A stretch of 64,000 nucleotides of DNA from contig JAISAO010000094.1 in the NCBI GenBank assembly GCA_031266665.1, positions 1 through 64,000 of the forward strand. Reading direction: 5' to 3'. Shown one piece after another: positions 46,393-56,346 of the stretch. Origin of the DNA: Propionibacteriaceae bacterium (GTDB lineage Bacteria > Actinomycetota > Actinomycetes > Propionibacteriales > Propionibacteriaceae). The position numbers and the translations under genes were made by a program. Each line of letters starts with the position of its first letter. Within the stretch, counting starts at the first letter, position 1. Under the pieces are notes generated by a model, which saw only the letters and a program-made list of their open reading frames with translations, ran no database searches and had not been told where the DNA came from.

Positions 46393-47238
46393 ATGACTGA
46401 CCCGTCTGATTTGACTCCCCGTCTGACCCTCAACTCCGGCACCACCATCCCGCAATTGGGCTGTGGCGTCTTCAAGGTCGCTCCCGAGGCCGCCCAGCAG
46501 GTGGTGGAACAGGCCCTGGAGCTGGGCTACCGCCACATCGACACCGCCACCGGCTACAACAACGAGGCCGCCGTCGGCGCCGCCCTCAAGGCCTCCGGAC
46601 TGCCCCGGGACCAGATCTTCGTCACCACCAAGCTGCGCAACGACCATCACCGGGCCGGCGACGTGGCCGGCGCCTTCCAGCGCAGCCTGGACTATCTCGG
46701 CCTGGACTACGTCGACCTCTACCTGATCCACTGGCCGCTGCCGGCCGTCGGCCGCTACGTCGAGGTCTGGCGCCAGTTGGAGGGCTTCTGGCGCGACGGC
46801 CGGGCCAAGGCCATCGGCGTGTCCAACTTCACCGTCCCCCACCTGGAGAACCTCTTGTCCCAGAGCGAGGTTGTGCCGGCGGTGGACCAGGTCGAGCTGC
46901 ACCCCTTGTTCCAGCAGACCGAGTTGCGGACCTATCTGGCGACCAAGGGCATCGCCGTCGAGTCCTGGGGGCCGCTGGGCCAGGGTCGCTGGCCACTGGA
47001 CCAGTTCCCGGCCATCGCCCAGGCGGCCCAGGCCCACGCCAAGTCGCCGGCCCAGGTCATCCTCCGCTGGCATGTCCAAGAGGGCTTCATCGCCATCCCC
47101 AAGGCCGTCCAGCCGGAGCACGCCGCCGCCAACCTCGACCTATTCGACTTCGAGCTCAGCGCCGCCGAGCTGACGGCCATCCGGGCGCTCGACACCGGCC
47201 ATCGCCTGGGCGGCGACCCGGACCAGGTCAACGGCTGA
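46393..47238 (+). CDS. Aldo/keto reductase
   Basis: NADPH-dependent carbonyl reductase, 281 residues, TIM barrel. Tetrad visible: Asp and Tyr in HIDTATGYNNE, Lys in VTTKLRNDH, His in YLIHWPLP; signatures GVSNF and IPKAVQPEH. ATG at 46393 is chosen because the -10 hexamer is 7 nt upstream; an ATG at 46384 would fall inside the hexamer. Likely controlled by a sugar-responsive LacI-type repressor through the operator at 46357-46370. Substrate unknown (2,5-diketogluconate reductase-like family). Confidence 0.9.
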   Translation: MTDPSDLTPRLTLNSGTTIPQLGCGVFKVAPEAAQQVVEQALELGYRHIDTATGYNNEAAVGAALKASGLPRDQIFVTTKLRNDHHRAGDVAGAFQRSLDYLGLDYVDLYLIHWPLPAVGRYVEVWRQLEGFWRDGRAKAIGVSNFTVPHLENLLSQSEVVPAVDQVELHPLFQQTELRTYLATKGIAVESWGPLGQGRWPLDQFPAIAQAAQAHAKSPAQVILRWHVQEGFIAIPKAVQPEHAAANLDLFDFELSAAELTAIRALDTGHRLGGDPDQVNG

Positions 47239-47391
47239 CCGCCCGACCGCCGGCCACACCACGCCACCAGTCCGCCAGACACCCCGCCCCGGACCGGGCA
47301 AGAGGTAAGGTGGGCCAAGTCACCCGGCTTGTCCGCCCGATCGGACGCTGGCCGGACGACAAACACTGTGGCTGATTCACCAACTGGCCCA

Positions 47392-47416
47392 GATCCCGGG
47401 TCGAGCCCGGGATGAC
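47392..47416. repeat. Family B palindromic repeat, copy 3
   Basis: GATCCCGGG-TCGA-GCCCGGGATGACG: an 8-bp inverted repeat around a short loop. It sits in the 298-bp gap between the reductase and the activase, where nothing else was recognised. Could terminate the reductase transcript. Confidence 0.6.
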
Positions 47417-47536
47417 GGACCGGTGACGGCATCGCGGGCGGGACCCGCGGCGTCGTCAGGGCGGCGTGACGGGCGAGACTCGCCGTGGCGTCGGAACGGT
47501 GGATAGGCCTCACTGGTTGAGCGAAGGAACCGACGT

Positions 47537-50500
47537 ATGGGAGCAAGGCTCGCAGACAACGCCCCCCAGACCCTGGCCCTGGGGTTGGACGTTGGCTCGA
47601 CCACCATCAAAGCAGTCTTGCTGGACGGCGACACCGTCTTGTTCCAGGATTACCGCCGCCACAACGCCGACGTCCACGCCGAGCTGACCAAGCTGGTCCA
47701 AGACCTGGCCCAGCGCTTCCCCACCGCCCGCGCCCAGGTGGCCATGACCGGCTCGGGCGGCCTGGGCATCGCCCGCGCCCTCGAGATCGAGTTCGTCCAA
47801 GAGGTCATCGCCGCCACCAACGCCGTCCAGCGCCACCACCCGGTCGCCGACGTCGTGATCGAGTTGGGCGGCGAGGACGCCAAGATCACCTACCTCAAGC
47901 CCACCCCCGAGCAGCGCATGAACGGCACTTGCGCCGGTGGCACCGGGGCCTTCATCGACCAGATGGCCACCCTGCTTAGGACCGACGCCGCCGGCCTGGA
48001 CCGCCTGGCCGCCGAGCACCTCCACCTCTACCCCATCGCCTCGCGCTGCGGCGTCTTCGCCAAGTCGGATCTGCAACCCCTGATCAACGACGGCGCCCGC
48101 CACGAGGACCTGGCAGCCTCGATCTTCCAGGCCGTGGCCACCCAGACCATCTCCGGGCTGGCCCAGGGCCGGCCCATCCGGGGCCAGGTCGTCTTCCTGG
48201 GCGGGCCGTTGTTCTTCCTGCCCCAGCTGCGGGTGGCCTTCGAGCGCTCCCTGGAGGGCCGGGCGACCGGCTTCGTCTGCCCCGACCAGGCCCAGCTCTA
48301 CGTCGCCCTGGGGGCCGCCCTGAGCGTCGGCGGCGCCCCGGTCGAATTGGCCGAGCTGGCCGACCGGCTAAGCCACCGCCGCCATCTGGTGCCCCAGTCG
48401 GGCCGGATGGCGCCGCTATTCGCCGACGCCGCCGAGCGGGCCGCGTTCGACCGCCGCCACGGGGCCGCCGTCGTGCCTAAAGGCGAATTGTCTGAGGCCC
48501 GGGGGGCCTGCTTCCTCGGCCTGGACGCCGGCTCGACCACCATCAAGGCCGTTCTGATCGACCAGGACGAGCGCATCCTGTGGACTTGGTACGGCTCCAA
48601 CGGCGGCGACCCGGTGACGGCGGCGGTCCAGATCGCGACCGCCGTCCGCCGCGCCCTGCCCGGCCCGGCCATCATCGCCCGCTCCTGCGTCACCGGCTAC
48701 GGCGAGGGCCTGATCAAGGCCGCCCTCCACATCGACCAGGGCGAGGTCGAGACCATGGCCCATTTCCGGGCGGCCGACAAGATCGCGCCCGGGGTCAGCG
48801 CCGTCATCGACATCGGCGGCCAGGACATGAAGTATCTGCGCGTCCACGACGGTGTGATCGACTCCATCGCCGTCAACGAGGCCTGCTCCTCGGGCTGCGG
48901 CTCCTTCCTCCAAACCTTCGCCGAGTCGCTGGGGCTGACCATCGAGCAGTTCACCGCCGCCGCCCTGGAGGGGGTGGCGCCGGTCGATCTGGGCTCGCGT
49001 TGCACCGTTTTCATGAACTCGTCGGTCAAACAGTCCCAGAAGGAGGGGGCCAGCGTGGGCGAGATCGCCGCCGGGCTGGCCTACGCCGTGGTCCGCAACG
49101 CCTTGTACAAGGTGGTCAAGCTGCGCGACCCGGACCAGCTGGGCGAGGTCGTGGTGGTCCAGGGCGGCACCTTCTTGAACGACGCCGTGCTGCGGGCCTT
49201 CGAGCTGTTGACCGGCCGCCAGGTGGTCCGGCCCGACATCGCCGGCCTGATGGGGGCCTACGGGGCGGCCCTGACCGCCAAGGCCGGTTTCACTCCCGGC
49301 CTGCCGGGCCAACTGTTGTCCATCCCCAAGCTGGGCCAGGTCACCGTTGACACCCAGATGAGCCAATGTCAGTTGTGCCAGAACCATTGCCAATGCACCA
49401 TCTCGATCTTCGGCAACGGCGAGCGCCACGTCTCGGGCAACCGCTGTGAGCGGGGAGGCGACCCGACCAAGGCCAAGAGCGCCCTGCCCAACCTATTCGA
49501 CTACACCTACAAACGGATCTTCGGCTACCGCCGGCTGACGGCCAAGGAGGGTGTGCGGGGCGAGATCGGCCTCCCGCGGGCGCTCAACCTGTACGAGAAT
49601 TATCCTTTCTGGTTCACCATCTTGACCCAGCTCAAGTTCCGAGTGGTGTTGTCGCCCCGCAGCACGCACCAGTTGTTCGAGCGGGGCATGGACTCAATCG
49701 CCTCGGAGAACGTCTGCTACCCGGCCAAGTTGGTCCACGGCCACATCGAGGCCCTGCTGGACAAGGGGGTCAAAACCATCTTCTACCCGGCGGTCCAGTT
49801 CGAGCAGAAACTGGTGGACGGGTCGGACAAGAACTACAACTGCCCGGTGGTGGCCTCCTACCCCCAGGTGATCCAGAACAACCTGGAGGGCGTCCGCCAG
49901 CCGGGCGTCCGGCTGCTCAACCCCTATCTCAACCTGGCCGACGAGGCCAAGCTGGCCCAGCGGCTGACCGAGGTTCTGGCCGACTGGGGGGTGACCCTGG
50001 ACGAGGCCCGCCAGGCCGTGGCCGCCGGCTATGCCGAGGACGCCAAGGTCCGGGCCGACATCCGGGCCGAGGGGGCCAGGGCGCGGCAGCTGTGCCGCCA
50101 GCAGGGGGTGCGCGGCATCGTCTTGGCCGGACGGCCCTACCACGTCGACCCGGAGGTCCACCACGGCATCCCGGAGCTGGTCAACAGCCTGGGGATGGCC
50201 TGTTTCACCGAGGACTCGATCCTGGGGGAGTCCCAGCTGGAGCGCCCGCTGAGGGTGCGCGACCAGTGGTCCTACCACAGCCGACTGTACGAGGCGGCGG
50301 CCCTGGTGGCGGCGGACCCCGGCCTGGAACTGGTCCAGCTGAACAGCTTCGGCTGCGGCCTGGACGCCATCACCTCGGAGCAGGTGCAGGAGATCCTGGA
50401 GGCCAAGAACCGGGTCTACACCTTGCTCAAGATCGACGAGGTGTCCTCCCTGGGGGCGGCCCGCATCCGCCTGCGCTCCCTGGCGGCGGCCGCCGCCGAG

Positions 50501-51967
50501 CGCTCCCAACGCCTGGCCGCCAGCCCTCCGCCGAACCGCAGCCACGCCCTGCGCCGGGTCGTCTTCACCCAGGAGATGCGCCAGCGCCACACCATCCTGG
50601 CCCCCCAGATGGCCCCGGTGCAGTTCCGCCTGATCGAGCCGGTGCTGCGCAAGGCCGGCTACGACGTCCACATCCTGAAGCACGCCTCGCCCGGCGACGT
50701 CGAGGCCGGCCTGACCACGGTCAACAATGACGCCTGCTACCCGGCCGTCATGGTGGTGGGACAGCTGGTCAACGCCTTCCGCCAGGGCCAATACGACCCC
50801 GACCAGACCTCGGTCATGATCACCCAGACCGGCGGCATGTGCCGGGCGACCAATTACACCGGGCTGCTGCGGCGGGCGCTGCGCGATGCCGGCTACCCCC
50901 AGGTGCCGGTGATCGCCATCTCGACCTCCGGCATCGAGCGGAATCCGGGGCTGAAACTGACTCTGCCGCTGGCCCACCAGGCGATGCGGGCCATCACCGC
51001 CGGCGACCTGTTGCAGGACTTGTTGCTGCGGGTGCGGCCCTACGAGGCCGTCCGGGGCTCGGCCACCGCCTTGTACCACCGCTGGGACGCCATCGCCCGG
51101 GACTATTTCCAGTCCGGATCCGCGGACGGCTTCCGCCGCCTGACCTACAAGCGGCTGATCAACACCATGGTGGCCGAGTTCGACGCCTTGGCCCTGGACG
51201 GCTCGCCCAGGCGCCCCCGGGTCGGCGTGGTGGGCGAGATCCTGGTCAAGTTCCAGCCCGACGCCAACAACCACGTCATCGACGTGATCGAGTCCGAGGG
51301 CTGCGAGGCGGCCCTGCCGGGACTGCTGGAGTTCATGATCAGCGGCCTCTACACGACCGAGTGGAACTGGGCCAACCTGGGCATCGACGGTAAGGGGCGC
51401 AACCTCAAGAAGCTGCTACGGCGCTGGGTCGAGGGCTACCGCCGACCCGTCATCGCCGCCCTGGAGCGGGCCAACCGCCGCCACCGACAGCCGAAGTTCA
51501 CCATCCCGGGCGACCTGGCGGTGATGGCCCGGCGGGCCCAGGCCGTCACCTCGCTGGGCAACCAGGCCGGCGAGGGCTGGCTGCTGACGGCCGAGATCCT
51601 GGAGCTGATCCACGACGGGGTGCCCAATGTGATCTGCGTCCAACCCTTCGCCTGCCTGCCCAACCACGTCGTCGGCAAGGGCATGTTCAAGGAGATCCGC
51701 CGCCAGCACCCGGACGCCAATTTGGTCAGCATCGACTACGACCCCGGCGCCTCGGAGGTCAACCAGCTCAACCGGATCAAGCTGATGCTGACCACCGCCC
51801 ACCTGGCGGGACGCCCCGACCGCCCGGTCCAGACGGCGGGCCAGCGGACGGGCCTGGTCTGGGACGGTGTGGCGACGGACGGCCGGCGGGCGAACCCGGT
51901 CGAGGGCGATCCAACGGCCGGGCGGCCGGCCTGGGACGACTTGGTCGACAGCACGGTCGGCGGCTGA
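47537..51967 (+). CDS. Giant 2-hydroxyacyl-CoA dehydratase-type activase (BcrAD/BadFG ATPases + DUF2229)
   Basis: 1476 residues. Two actin-fold activase domains in series: about 8-260 (GLDVGSTTIKAVLLDG, GTCAGGTGAFIDQMA) and about 325-590 (GLDAGSTTIKAVLIDQ, ACSSGCGSFLQTFAES). Then a Cys-rich segment MSQCQLCQNHCQC (about 611), a DUF2229 region (about 690-890) and a C-terminal CoA-dehydratase-like half. Such proteins hydrolyse ATP to drive an electron from a 4Fe-4S cluster into a partner and are oxygen-sensitive. No separate dehydratase is nearby, so the partner may be the protein's own C-terminal half. Probable start ATG with GAAGGA 9 nt upstream. Confidence 0.88.
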   Translation: MGARLADNAPQTLALGLDVGSTTIKAVLLDGDTVLFQDYRRHNADVHAELTKLVQDLAQRFPTARAQVAMTGSGGLGIARALEIEFVQEVIAATNAVQRHHPVADVVIELGGEDAKITYLKPTPEQRMNGTCAGGTGAFIDQMATLLRTDAAGLDRLAAEHLHLYPIASRCGVFAKSDLQPLINDGARHEDLAASIFQAVATQTISGLAQGRPIRGQVVFLGGPLFFLPQLRVAFERSLEGRATGFVCPDQAQLYVALGAALSVGGAPVELAELADRLSHRRHLVPQSGRMAPLFADAAERAAFDRRHGAAVVPKGELSEARGACFLGLDAGSTTIKAVLIDQDERILWTWYGSNGGDPVTAAVQIATAVRRALPGPAIIARSCVTGYGEGLIKAALHIDQGEVETMAHFRAADKIAPGVSAVIDIGGQDMKYLRVHDGVIDSIAVNEACSSGCGSFLQTFAESLGLTIEQFTAAALEGVAPVDLGSRCTVFMNSSVKQSQKEGASVGEIAAGLAYAVVRNALYKVVKLRDPDQLGEVVVVQGGTFLNDAVLRAFELLTGRQVVRPDIAGLMGAYGAALTAKAGFTPGLPGQLLSIPKLGQVTVDTQMSQCQLCQNHCQCTISIFGNGERHVSGNRCERGGDPTKAKSALPNLFDYTYKRIFGYRRLTAKEGVRGEIGLPRALNLYENYPFWFTILTQLKFRVVLSPRSTHQLFERGMDSIASENVCYPAKLVHGHIEALLDKGVKTIFYPAVQFEQKLVDGSDKNYNCPVVASYPQVIQNNLEGVRQPGVRLLNPYLNLADEAKLAQRLTEVLADWGVTLDEARQAVAAGYAEDAKVRADIRAEGARARQLCRQQGVRGIVLAGRPYHVDPEVHHGIPELVNSLGMACFTEDSILGESQLERPLRVRDQWSYHSRLYEAAALVAADPGLELVQLNSFGCGLDAITSEQVQEILEAKNRVYTLLKIDEVSSLGAARIRLRSLAAAAAERSQRLAASPPPNRSHALRRVVFTQEMRQRHTILAPQMAPVQFRLIEPVLRKAGYDVHILKHASPGDVEAGLTTVNNDACYPAVMVVGQLVNAFRQGQYDPDQTSVMITQTGGMCRATNYTGLLRRALRDAGYPQVPVIAISTSGIERNPGLKLTLPLAHQAMRAITAGDLLQDLLLRVRPYEAVRGSATALYHRWDAIARDYFQSGSADGFRRLTYKRLINTMVAEFDALALDGSPRRPRVGVVGEILVKFQPDANNHVIDVIESEGCEAALPGLLEFMISGLYTTEWNWANLGIDGKGRNLKKLLRRWVEGYRRPVIAALERANRRHRQPKFTIPGDLAVMARRAQAVTSLGNQAGEGWLLTAEILELIHDGVPNVICVQPFACLPNHVVGKGMFKEIRRQHPDANLVSIDYDPGASEVNQLNRIKLMLTTAHLAGRPDRPVQTAGQRTGLVWDGVATDGRRANPVEGDPTAGRPAWDDLVDSTVGG

Positions 51968-51968
51968 G

Positions 51969-52604
51969 GTGGCCGTCGTCCCAGGCCCCGCGCCCAAGCC
52001 CGCCGAGTCCAGGCCCAGCGCCGAGTCTCAACCCGCCCCCACACCCCAACCCCCTCCCCCTCCCCAGCCGGTCGCCGCGTCTCAGCCCACCGCCCCGTCA
52101 CCGTCCGCCACCGCCCCGCTGTCTCAGCCCGCCCCGCCACCCCGGCCCGCCCCGGCGCCGGCCGGCCTGGTCCAACTGGTGACGGTGGCGGTCGTGACCG
52201 TGGTGGTGACGGCGGCCTTCCTGGGCACCCTGGTCTTCGACACCGGTAGCCGAGGCCGGCCCGAGAACCTGGTCCTAGACGACCAGACCGTGGCCCGGAC
52301 CGCCTACCAGCCGCTGATCGACCCGCGACAGATCGTCTACCCCCAGGACTACCCGATAGAACTCCAGTTGCTCCGACTGCCGGCCGGCGTCGAGTTGGAG
52401 CGGATCGACGCCATCGACATCTACCGCCTGGACGGCCAAGTGGTGGCCTACACCGCCCAGGGCCGGGTGGCGCCGCTCGCCGACACCGCCGAGGTCATGC
52501 GCCAGGCCTTGACCGTCCCGGGCTACGAGTTGGAGTTCTGGTTGGAACAGTCCTCAAACCGCCCGGGCGATTTCACCGCCCGCTGGAGCCCGTCGCCGGC
52601 CTGA
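51969..52604 (+). CDS. Small membrane-anchored protein of unknown function
   Basis: 211 residues from the GTG at 51969, 1 nt after the activase stop, so probably coupled to it. Residues ~1-65 are a Pro/Ala/Ser/Gln-rich cytoplasmic part; about 70-92 one membrane helix (LVQLVTVAVVTVVVTAAFLG); about 93-211 an outside domain (VARTAYQPLIDPRQIVYPQD, GYELEFWLEQSSNRPGDF) that I do not recognise. No signal peptide. Confidence 0.65.
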   Translation: MAVVPGPAPKPAESRPSAESQPAPTPQPPPPPQPVAASQPTAPSPSATAPLSQPAPPPRPAPAPAGLVQLVTVAVVTVVVTAAFLGTLVFDTGSRGRPENLVLDDQTVARTAYQPLIDPRQIVYPQDYPIELQLLRLPAGVELERIDAIDIYRLDGQVVAYTAQGRVAPLADTAEVMRQALTVPGYELEFWLEQSSNRPGDFTARWSPSPA

Positions 52605-52655
52605 GCCCTGATCCACCCTGACAGCCCAGATCGCGACGCCAGTAAGTCCGCGCCC

Positions 52656-52697
52656 ACGTCATCCCGGACTCGATATCGCGGACTCGACCCGGGATCT
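52656..52697. repeat. Family B palindromic repeat, copy 4
   Basis: CGTCATCCCGGACTCGATATCGC then GACTCGACCCGGGATCT, an imperfect palindrome between converging genes. It may serve both as terminator. Confidence 0.55.
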
Positions 52698-52743
52698 CAA
52701 CCAGCCCATGAACCAGCCCTCTGCGCCGCCGCGTCCGCGCCAC

Positions 52744-53571
52744 CTACTCGCAGGGCAGGAAGACGTTGCCCCGGCCGACGATGACGGCGGGGCCGGTCAA
52801 ATGGGCCACGCCGGCCTGGTCCACCCGGACGTCGAGCGAGCCGCCGGGGGCCGTCACCCGGACCGAACCGGCGCCGTCGCCGGTCAGGCTGAGATGGTCG
52901 AAGGCCGCCGCCACCATGCCGGTGCCGCAGGACTGGGTCTCGCCCACGCCACGCTCCCACACCCGCAGGCCGAGGTGGGTCTCGTCGAAGAGGCAGACGA
53001 ACTCCGTGTTGCCGCCCTCGGGGTAGTCCGCCACTGGCAGTTCGGGCTGGCGCAGGTCGATGGCCTCCAGTTCCGCCTGGCTGGACAGCCAAACCACGGC
53101 GTGGGGGTTGCCGACGGCGACCACATGGGCCGGCCAGTCGCGGCCACAGGCGTGGATGAGGGTGGGCCGGGAGCGGCGGGTGGGCTGGCCCAGGGTGACG
53201 GTGATGCGCCCGTCCCGTTCCAAGACGGCGTGGACCAAGCCGGCCCGGGTGGCGATGTCGAGCTGGTCGCCGCTGGCCAGGTTCTCCTGGATCAGATAGC
53301 GGGCGAAGACCCGGGCGCCGTTGCCGCACATCTCCGCGATCGAGCCGTCGGCGTTGCGGAAATCCATGAACCAGAGGTCGGGGTCGCCGTCCCATTCCGG
53401 GAAATGACCGGCTTTGGTGACCCTCAGGAAGCCGTCGCCGCCGATACCGCGACGGCGGTCGCAGATGAAACGGATGTCTTCAGGTGTGGGGCTGAGCAGG
53501 GCGTGACGGTCCCGGACGATGACAAAGTCATTCGCCGTGCCGTGCCCCTTGAAGAAGGTCCAGGTGCGCAT
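52744..53571 (-). CDS. dapF: Diaminopimelate epimerase
   Basis: Converts LL- to meso-diaminopimelate for lysine and peptidoglycan. 275 residues from the ATG at 53571 (MRTWTFFKGHGTANDFV). Both catalytic cysteines are in place: EMCGNGARVFARYL and SCGTGMVAAA. Last gene of the leftward miaB-miaA-dapF group. The frame stays open upstream but lacks homology. Confidence 0.95.
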   Translation of the reverse strand: MRTWTFFKGHGTANDFVIVRDRHALLSPTPEDIRFICDRRRGIGGDGFLRVTKAGHFPEWDGDPDLWFMDFRNADGSIAEMCGNGARVFARYLIQENLASGDQLDIATRAGLVHAVLERDGRITVTLGQPTRRSRPTLIHACGRDWPAHVVAVGNPHAVVWLSSQAELEAIDLRQPELPVADYPEGGNTEFVCLFDETHLGLRVWERGVGETQSCGTGMVAAAFDHLSLTGDGAGSVRVTAPGGSLDVRVDQAGVAHLTGPAVIVGRGNVFLPCE

Positions 53572-53623
53572 CGTCGGCCACCTTATCGAACGCCGGAGCG
53601 GGCGCGGCCCCGGGGTGGACCAC

Positions 53624-53661
53624 CTCAGCCCTGATCCACCGCTGCTCGACCACCGAGCGAC
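53624..53661 (+). repeat. Family A intergenic hairpin repeat, copy 6
   Basis: CTCAGCCCTGATCCACCGCT then GCTCGACCACCGAGCGACC, with the 5-bp stem GCTCG/CGAGC. Unlike the other copies it is antisense to the gene it follows (miaA). Confidence 0.6.
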
Positions 53662-53696
53662 CATCGGTGGAACAGGACTCGAACCGGTGAGCGGGC

Positions 53697-54623
53697 TCAA
53701 ACCTGCCAGGGCAAGCTGGCCGCCATTTCGCCCGGGTCGGGGGCGGGTTCGGCCGACCACCAGCGGATACGGCGGTCGCGCCGCCACCAAGCCAGTTGTT
53801 TACGGACGAATTGGCGGGTGCGCAGGGCGATCAACTCCTTGGTCGCGGCCTCGTCGGCCTTGGCATCGAGGAAGTCCATCACTTGGCGGTAACCGATGGC
53901 CCGCGAGGCCGTCGGCGCCTCCCGCAAACCGTGTCTCATCAACCCGGCCACCTCGCCCACCAAGCCGGCCGCCCACATCGCCTCGACCCGCTGGCCGATG
54001 CGCTGGTCCAGACGGTCGCGGGACAGGTCGAGGCCGATTTGGACCACCGGCTCCAGGGCGTACTCGGGTGCCGGCAGGCGAGAGCGGAAGCAGCCGGTGG
54101 TGGCGATGACCTCAAGGGCCCGGACGGTGCGACGGCCGTTGCCGGGCAGGATGCCGGCCGCCGCCGCCGGGTCGATGGCGCGCAGCCGGTCGTGCAGGGG
54201 TCCGGGGCCGACGGTGGCCAACTCGGCCTCCAGCGAGGCCCGCAGCCCGGGATTGAGGGGCGGGAAGTCAAAACGGTCGACAATGGCCCGCAGGTAGAGG
54301 GCCGAGCCGCCGACCACGATCGGCTGCACCCCCCGCCGCCGACAACCGGCGATGGCTTGGCGGGCCAGGGCTTGGAACTGGGCCACGCTGAAAGGCTGGT
54401 CGAGGTCGCAGCAGTCAATCAGATGGTGGGGGATCTGTCGGCGTTCGGCGACGGTCGGCTTGGCCGTGCCGATATCCAGGCCGCGATACACCAGCATGGC
54501 GTCAGCGTTGATGATCTCGGCCGCCCGGCCCCGGCCGCGCCACCAGCGGGCCAGCCGCAAGGCCAAAGCGGATTTGCCTGAGGCCGTCGGACCGAGGATG
54601 ACGAGTACGCCGGGCGGAAGCAC
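53697..54623 (-). CDS. miaA: tRNA dimethylallyltransferase
   Basis: Adds the isopentenyl group to A37 of tRNAs reading U-starting codons; MiaB then methylthiolates it. 308 residues: P-loop VILGPTASGKSALALRL, NADAMLVYRGLDIGTAKP, PHHLID and VVGGSALYLRAI, and C-terminal AIGYRQVMDFL. GTG at 54623 is preceded only by a G-run and CAGAAT 6 nt upstream, so the exact start is less sure. Confidence 0.94.
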   Translation of the reverse strand: MLPPGVLVILGPTASGKSALALRLARWWRGRGRAAEIINADAMLVYRGLDIGTAKPTVAERRQIPHHLIDCCDLDQPFSVAQFQALARQAIAGCRRRGVQPIVVGGSALYLRAIVDRFDFPPLNPGLRASLEAELATVGPGPLHDRLRAIDPAAAAGILPGNGRRTVRALEVIATTGCFRSRLPAPEYALEPVVQIGLDLSRDRLDQRIGQRVEAMWAAGLVGEVAGLMRHGLREAPTASRAIGYRQVMDFLDAKADEAATKELIALRTRQFVRKQLAWWRRDRRIRWWSAEPAPDPGEMAASLPWQV

Positions 54624-54715
54624 CCCCCCATTCTGGCGCCGACCGTCTTGGTGGGCTGTCGCTTATAAAACCTCGTACTGGCATCGCCGGACGACGTCGG
54701 CGGCGGCCGTTGCCG

Positions 54716-56200
54716 TCACTCGGCGCTGGCGTCCGGCCAGGTGGGCAACCACGGCCGGGTCAGCGGCAGCGGCCCAGCCGTCGGCGCCGTCCCGCGGTCT
54801 GGGGCGCCGGCCCAGGCGTCACCCCCCAGGGTCCGCTCCAGCCCGGAGAGACCGCCGTCGGCCACCAGGTGGTGGGGCGCGGCCCGGGTCACCACCGCCT
54901 GGGCGATGTCGCCCGGACGGGGACGGTCCGCCGGGTCGTCGGGCACCGCCACATGGACCAGGCGGTTGTCTCGGGCACGGCCCGACAGGCGGTGGGTGGC
55001 GGCGTCCTTGCGTCCCTCCCCGACGGCGAACATGACCTCGACGGTTTGTCCCACCTGGGCCAGGTTCTCCTCCCAGGCGATCTGGCCCACCAACTCGACC
55101 AGGCGCTCGTAGCGCTCCTGCTTGACCGGCGCCGGCACCTGGTCCGGCATGGTCGCCGCCGGGGTGCCGGGGCGGACAGAGTAGAGGAAGGTGAAGGCCT
55201 GGGCGAAACGGCTGCGCCGCACCAGATCGAGGGTGTCTTGGAACTCGGCCTCGGTCTCGCCCGGGAAGCCGACGATGATGTCGGTGGTGACCCCGGCCTG
55301 GGGCAGGGCCGCCCGCAGGCGCTCCAAGATCTGCTGGAAGCGCTCACAGCGGTAGCTCCGCCGCATCCGCCGCAGCACCGTGTCGGAGCCGGACTGCAGC
55401 GGCAGATGCAGGCTGGGCATGACATTGGCCGTCTCGGCCATGGCCGCGATGACCGCATCGGTGAAGTCTTTGGGGTGGGGCGAGGTGAAACGCACCCGCC
55501 GCAGCCCGTCCACCCGCCCGCAGGCCCGCAGCAGGTCGGCGAAGGCGTCGCCCTCCCCCAGGGCGGCGCCGTAGGAGTTGACGTTCTGGCCCAGCAGAGT
55601 GACCTCCTGCACTCCTTGGTCCACCAGTGTCCGGATCTCGGCCAAGATGTCAGCCGGCGGCCGGTCCAGTTGGACGCCGCGCAGCGCCGGCACGATGCAG
55701 AAGGTGCAAGTGTTGTTGCAACCGACCGAGATGGCGACCCAGGCGGCGTAGGCCGAATCGCGGCTGGTGGGCAGGGACGAGGGGAAGTCGACCAGGGCCT
55801 CCCTGATTTCGACCTGGGCCTGGCCCGACACCCGGGCTCGCTCCAACAACACCGGTAAAGAACGAAGATTGTGCGGCCCGAAAACCACGTCGACCCACGG
55901 CGCCCGCGCCACCACCAACTCCCGGTCTTTCTGGGCCATGCAGCCGCCGACCGCGATCCGCATCCCCGGCCGGGCCGCCTTGACCGGCGCCATGCGCCCC
56001 AGGTTGCCGTACAGTCGGTTGTCGGCGTTCTGGCGCACGGCGCAGGTGTTGAAGACCACCACGTCGGCCCCGTCACCCGGACGGTCGGCCGACGCCCGGA
56101 CGTAGCCGGCGGCCTCCAACACCCCGGCGATGCGCTCGGAGTCGTGGACGTTCATCTGACAGCCGTAGGTCACGATGGCGTAAGTCTGCTGGGCGTTCAT
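54716..56200 (-). CDS. miaB: tRNA-2-methylthio-N6-dimethylallyladenosine synthase
   Basis: Radical-SAM methylthiotransferase acting on i6A37. 494 residues from the ATG at 56200: N-terminal cluster Cys in TYGCQMN, NTCAV and GGCMAQ; radical-SAM motif [27 protein letters not shown]-terminal TRAM-like region. TAGCAT lies 8 nt before the ATG. The C-terminal ~45 residues are a Pro/Gly-rich extension. Divergent orientation is absent: recX lies upstream in the same direction. Confidence 0.95.
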   Translation of the reverse strand: MNAQQTYAIVTYGCQMNVHDSERIAGVLEAAGYVRASADRPGDGADVVVFNTCAVRQNADNRLYGNLGRMAPVKAARPGMRIAVGGCMAQKDRELVVARAPWVDVVFGPHNLRSLPVLLERARVSGQAQVEIREALVDFPSSLPTSRDSAYAAWVAISVGCNNTCTFCIVPALRGVQLDRPPADILAEIRTLVDQGVQEVTLLGQNVNSYGAALGEGDAFADLLRACGRVDGLRRVRFTSPHPKDFTDAVIAAMAETANVMPSLHLPLQSGSDTVLRRMRRSYRCERFQQILERLRAALPQAGVTTDIIVGFPGETEAEFQDTLDLVRRSRFAQAFTFLYSVRPGTPAATMPDQVPAPVKQERYERLVELVGQIAWEENLAQVGQTVEVMFAVGEGRKDAATHRLSGRARDNRLVHVAVPDDPADRPRPGDIAQAVVTRAAPHHLVADGGLSGLERTLGGDAWAGAPDRGTAPTAGPLPLTRPWLPTWPDASAE

Positions 56201-56346
56201 CGGCCCCGATGCTAGCCCACCGCCCGAGAACCCGACCCCCATCCGACCCCCGGCTGTCGCCCGCCGCGCCCCGGACCCAATGGCCGCCGCCAGAACCAAA
56301 CCGGTCGGACCGGGGCGCGGCCCGGGGAGGACAGCGCCTGGGGCGG

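Noticed and set aside
49694-51274. 526-codon minus-strand frame inside the activase gene
   Set aside because: Typical high-G+C antisense frame; composition is Val/Gly/His/Gln-rich and the plus-strand activase is unambiguous.
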